This document shows positions 5,363 through 5,930 of a DNA stretch of 5,930 nt, in pieces; positions within the stretch are counted from its first letter, which is position 1; every line of letters starts with the position of its first letter. The position numbers and the translations under genes were made by a program. The notes beneath the pieces were generated by a model. The model was not told the origin of the DNA. It saw only the letters and a program-made list of their open reading frames with translations, and did not search any database. The DNA is taken from NCBI GenBank assembly GCA_016793685.1, contig JAEULX010000106.1:1-5930 (forward strand), read 5' to 3'. The DNA comes from Bradyrhizobiaceae bacterium (lineage in GTDB: Bacteria; Pseudomonadota; Alphaproteobacteria; Rhizobiales; Xanthobacteraceae).

Positions 5363-5930
5363 GCGAACACAAGAACACAATACTGGCCATCGTGTTGTCG
5401 GGGGCCGTTCTGCTGCTTTGGCAGTACTTTTTCGGGCTGCCGCAAATGGAGAAGCAACGCCAGGAGGCGTTGCAGCGCCAGCAGCAGCAGACGCAGCAAC
5501 AGACCCAGCCCTCCCCGGCGCAGCCAGCGCAACCCGGGCCGGGAGGCGCGCCCGCGCCCGGCACGGCGTCTGCGCCCGGCACGGCGCCGACGCCCGGCAC
5601 GGCGCCTGCGCCTGGCACGGCACCCGCGCCCTCCGGGCCACAATCGGTTGCCGCCGCGCTCGCGGCAGGCGAACGCGTCGCCATCACCACGCCGGACATC
5701 AAGGGATCGATCTCGCTCAGGGGGGCGCGCATCGATGATGTCGCGCTGACGCGCTACCGCGAAACCGTCGATCCCCACTCGCCGGCGATCGTGCTGTTGG
5801 CGCCCTCGGGAACGCCGCACCCGTTCTATGCCGAATTCGGCTGGGTGGGCGGCGCGGGACAAAAACTGGCGGTGCCGGGCCCCGATACGATGTGGCGGCA
5901 GGAAGGGGCGGGACCGTTGACGCCCACCCA
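5359..5930 (+). CDS. yidC: Membrane protein insertase YidC (partial, N-terminal 190 residues)
   Basis: Encodes the start of YidC/Oxa1-type insertase, which inserts and folds inner membrane proteins alone or with SecYEG. The visible N-terminus is MSEHKNTILAIVLSGAVLLL, a first membrane helix (about 7-25) continuing to WQYFFGLPQMEKQRQ. A Gln-rich stretch (39-50), then a Pro/Ala/Gly-rich linker (51-94), and the start of the periplasmic domain (about 95-190, with ITTPDIKGSISLRGARIDDV and HPFYAEFGW) follow. The conserved five-helix insertase core lies beyond the window, so the identification rests on the N-terminus, periplasmic start and gene order. The ATG at 5359 overlaps the rnpA stop (ATGA), pointing to translational coupling. 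The frame is open to the last base. Confidence 0.95.
   Translation, partial: MSEHKNTILAIVLSGAVLLLWQYFFGLPQMEKQRQEALQRQQQQTQQQTQPSPAQPAQPGPGGAPAPGTASAPGTAPTPGTAPAPGTAPAPSGPQSVAAALAAGERVAITTPDIKGSISLRGARIDDVALTRYRETVDPHSPAIVLLAPSGTPHPFYAEFGWVGGAGQKLAVPGPDTMWRQEGAGPLTPT
5551..5622 (+). repeat. 18-bp tandem repeat in the YidC linker
   Basis: Four consecutive 18-base units encode PAPGTA, SAPGTA, PTPGTA and PAPGTA (residues 65-88). A partial fifth (PAP) follows at 5623-5631. The units share the core CCCGGCACGGC with a few third-base changes (cct, gca), so the tandem is not fresh. Being a multiple of three, gain or loss of units would change only the length of the flexible linker between the first membrane helix and the periplasmic domain. 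Confidence 0.85.

Noticed and set aside
5551..5631. CRISPR-like array
   Set aside because: The units are contiguous 18-base repeats without spacers and lie in frame within yidC.
5191..5862. Minus-strand frame of about 223 codons opposite rnpA and yidC
   Set aside because: It contains Arg-rich low-complexity sequence made by the antisense of the YidC linker repeat. It is not a gene.

Overview
High-GC alphaproteobacterial chromosome, most likely order Hyphomicrobiales (Rhizobiales). The evidence is the GC-rich codon use, the form of the L34 and RnpA proteins, the rpmH-rnpA-yidC order without yidD, and a sensor kinase of a type I associate with that order. The assignment is inferred by eye, with no database search.

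Region 1 (1-713) is an imperfect inverted duplication around a tRNA-Arg(ACG) gene. The left arm (1-255) is the reverse complement of the right arm (462-713): about 94% identical, 9 mismatches and 3 small indels. The right arm includes the last 18 codons and stop of the histidine kinase gene that follows. The left arm therefore carries a second, oppositely oriented copy of that gene end, cut by the window edge. The tRNA gene lies in the 206-base spacer with its own candidate promoter.

Region 2 (656-4392) holds three closely spaced minus-strand genes, read in the order TVP38/TMEM64-family membrane protein, FAD-dependent pyridine nucleotide-disulfide oxidoreductase (mercuric-reductase-like), and HAMP-containing sensor histidine kinase. 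Gaps of 48 and 23 bases suggest one operon. The first two families are often adjacent or fused in bacteria. The kinase has no response regulator gene in view.

Region 3 (4454-4795) is a divergent intergenic region. It has a GC-rich palindrome and two overlapping mini-ORFs on the side of the membrane protein gene, and a near-consensus sigma-70 promoter on the rpmH side.

Region 4 (4796-5930) is the housekeeping cluster rpmH (ribosomal protein L34), rnpA (RNase P protein) and yidC (membrane insertase, cut by the window end). rnpA and yidC overlap by ATGA. The visible part of YidC includes a tandemly repeated Pro/Ala-rich linker.

Most of the window is ordinary. The real structural anomaly is the tRNA-spanning inverted repeat. 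I found no convincing new multi-gene system.
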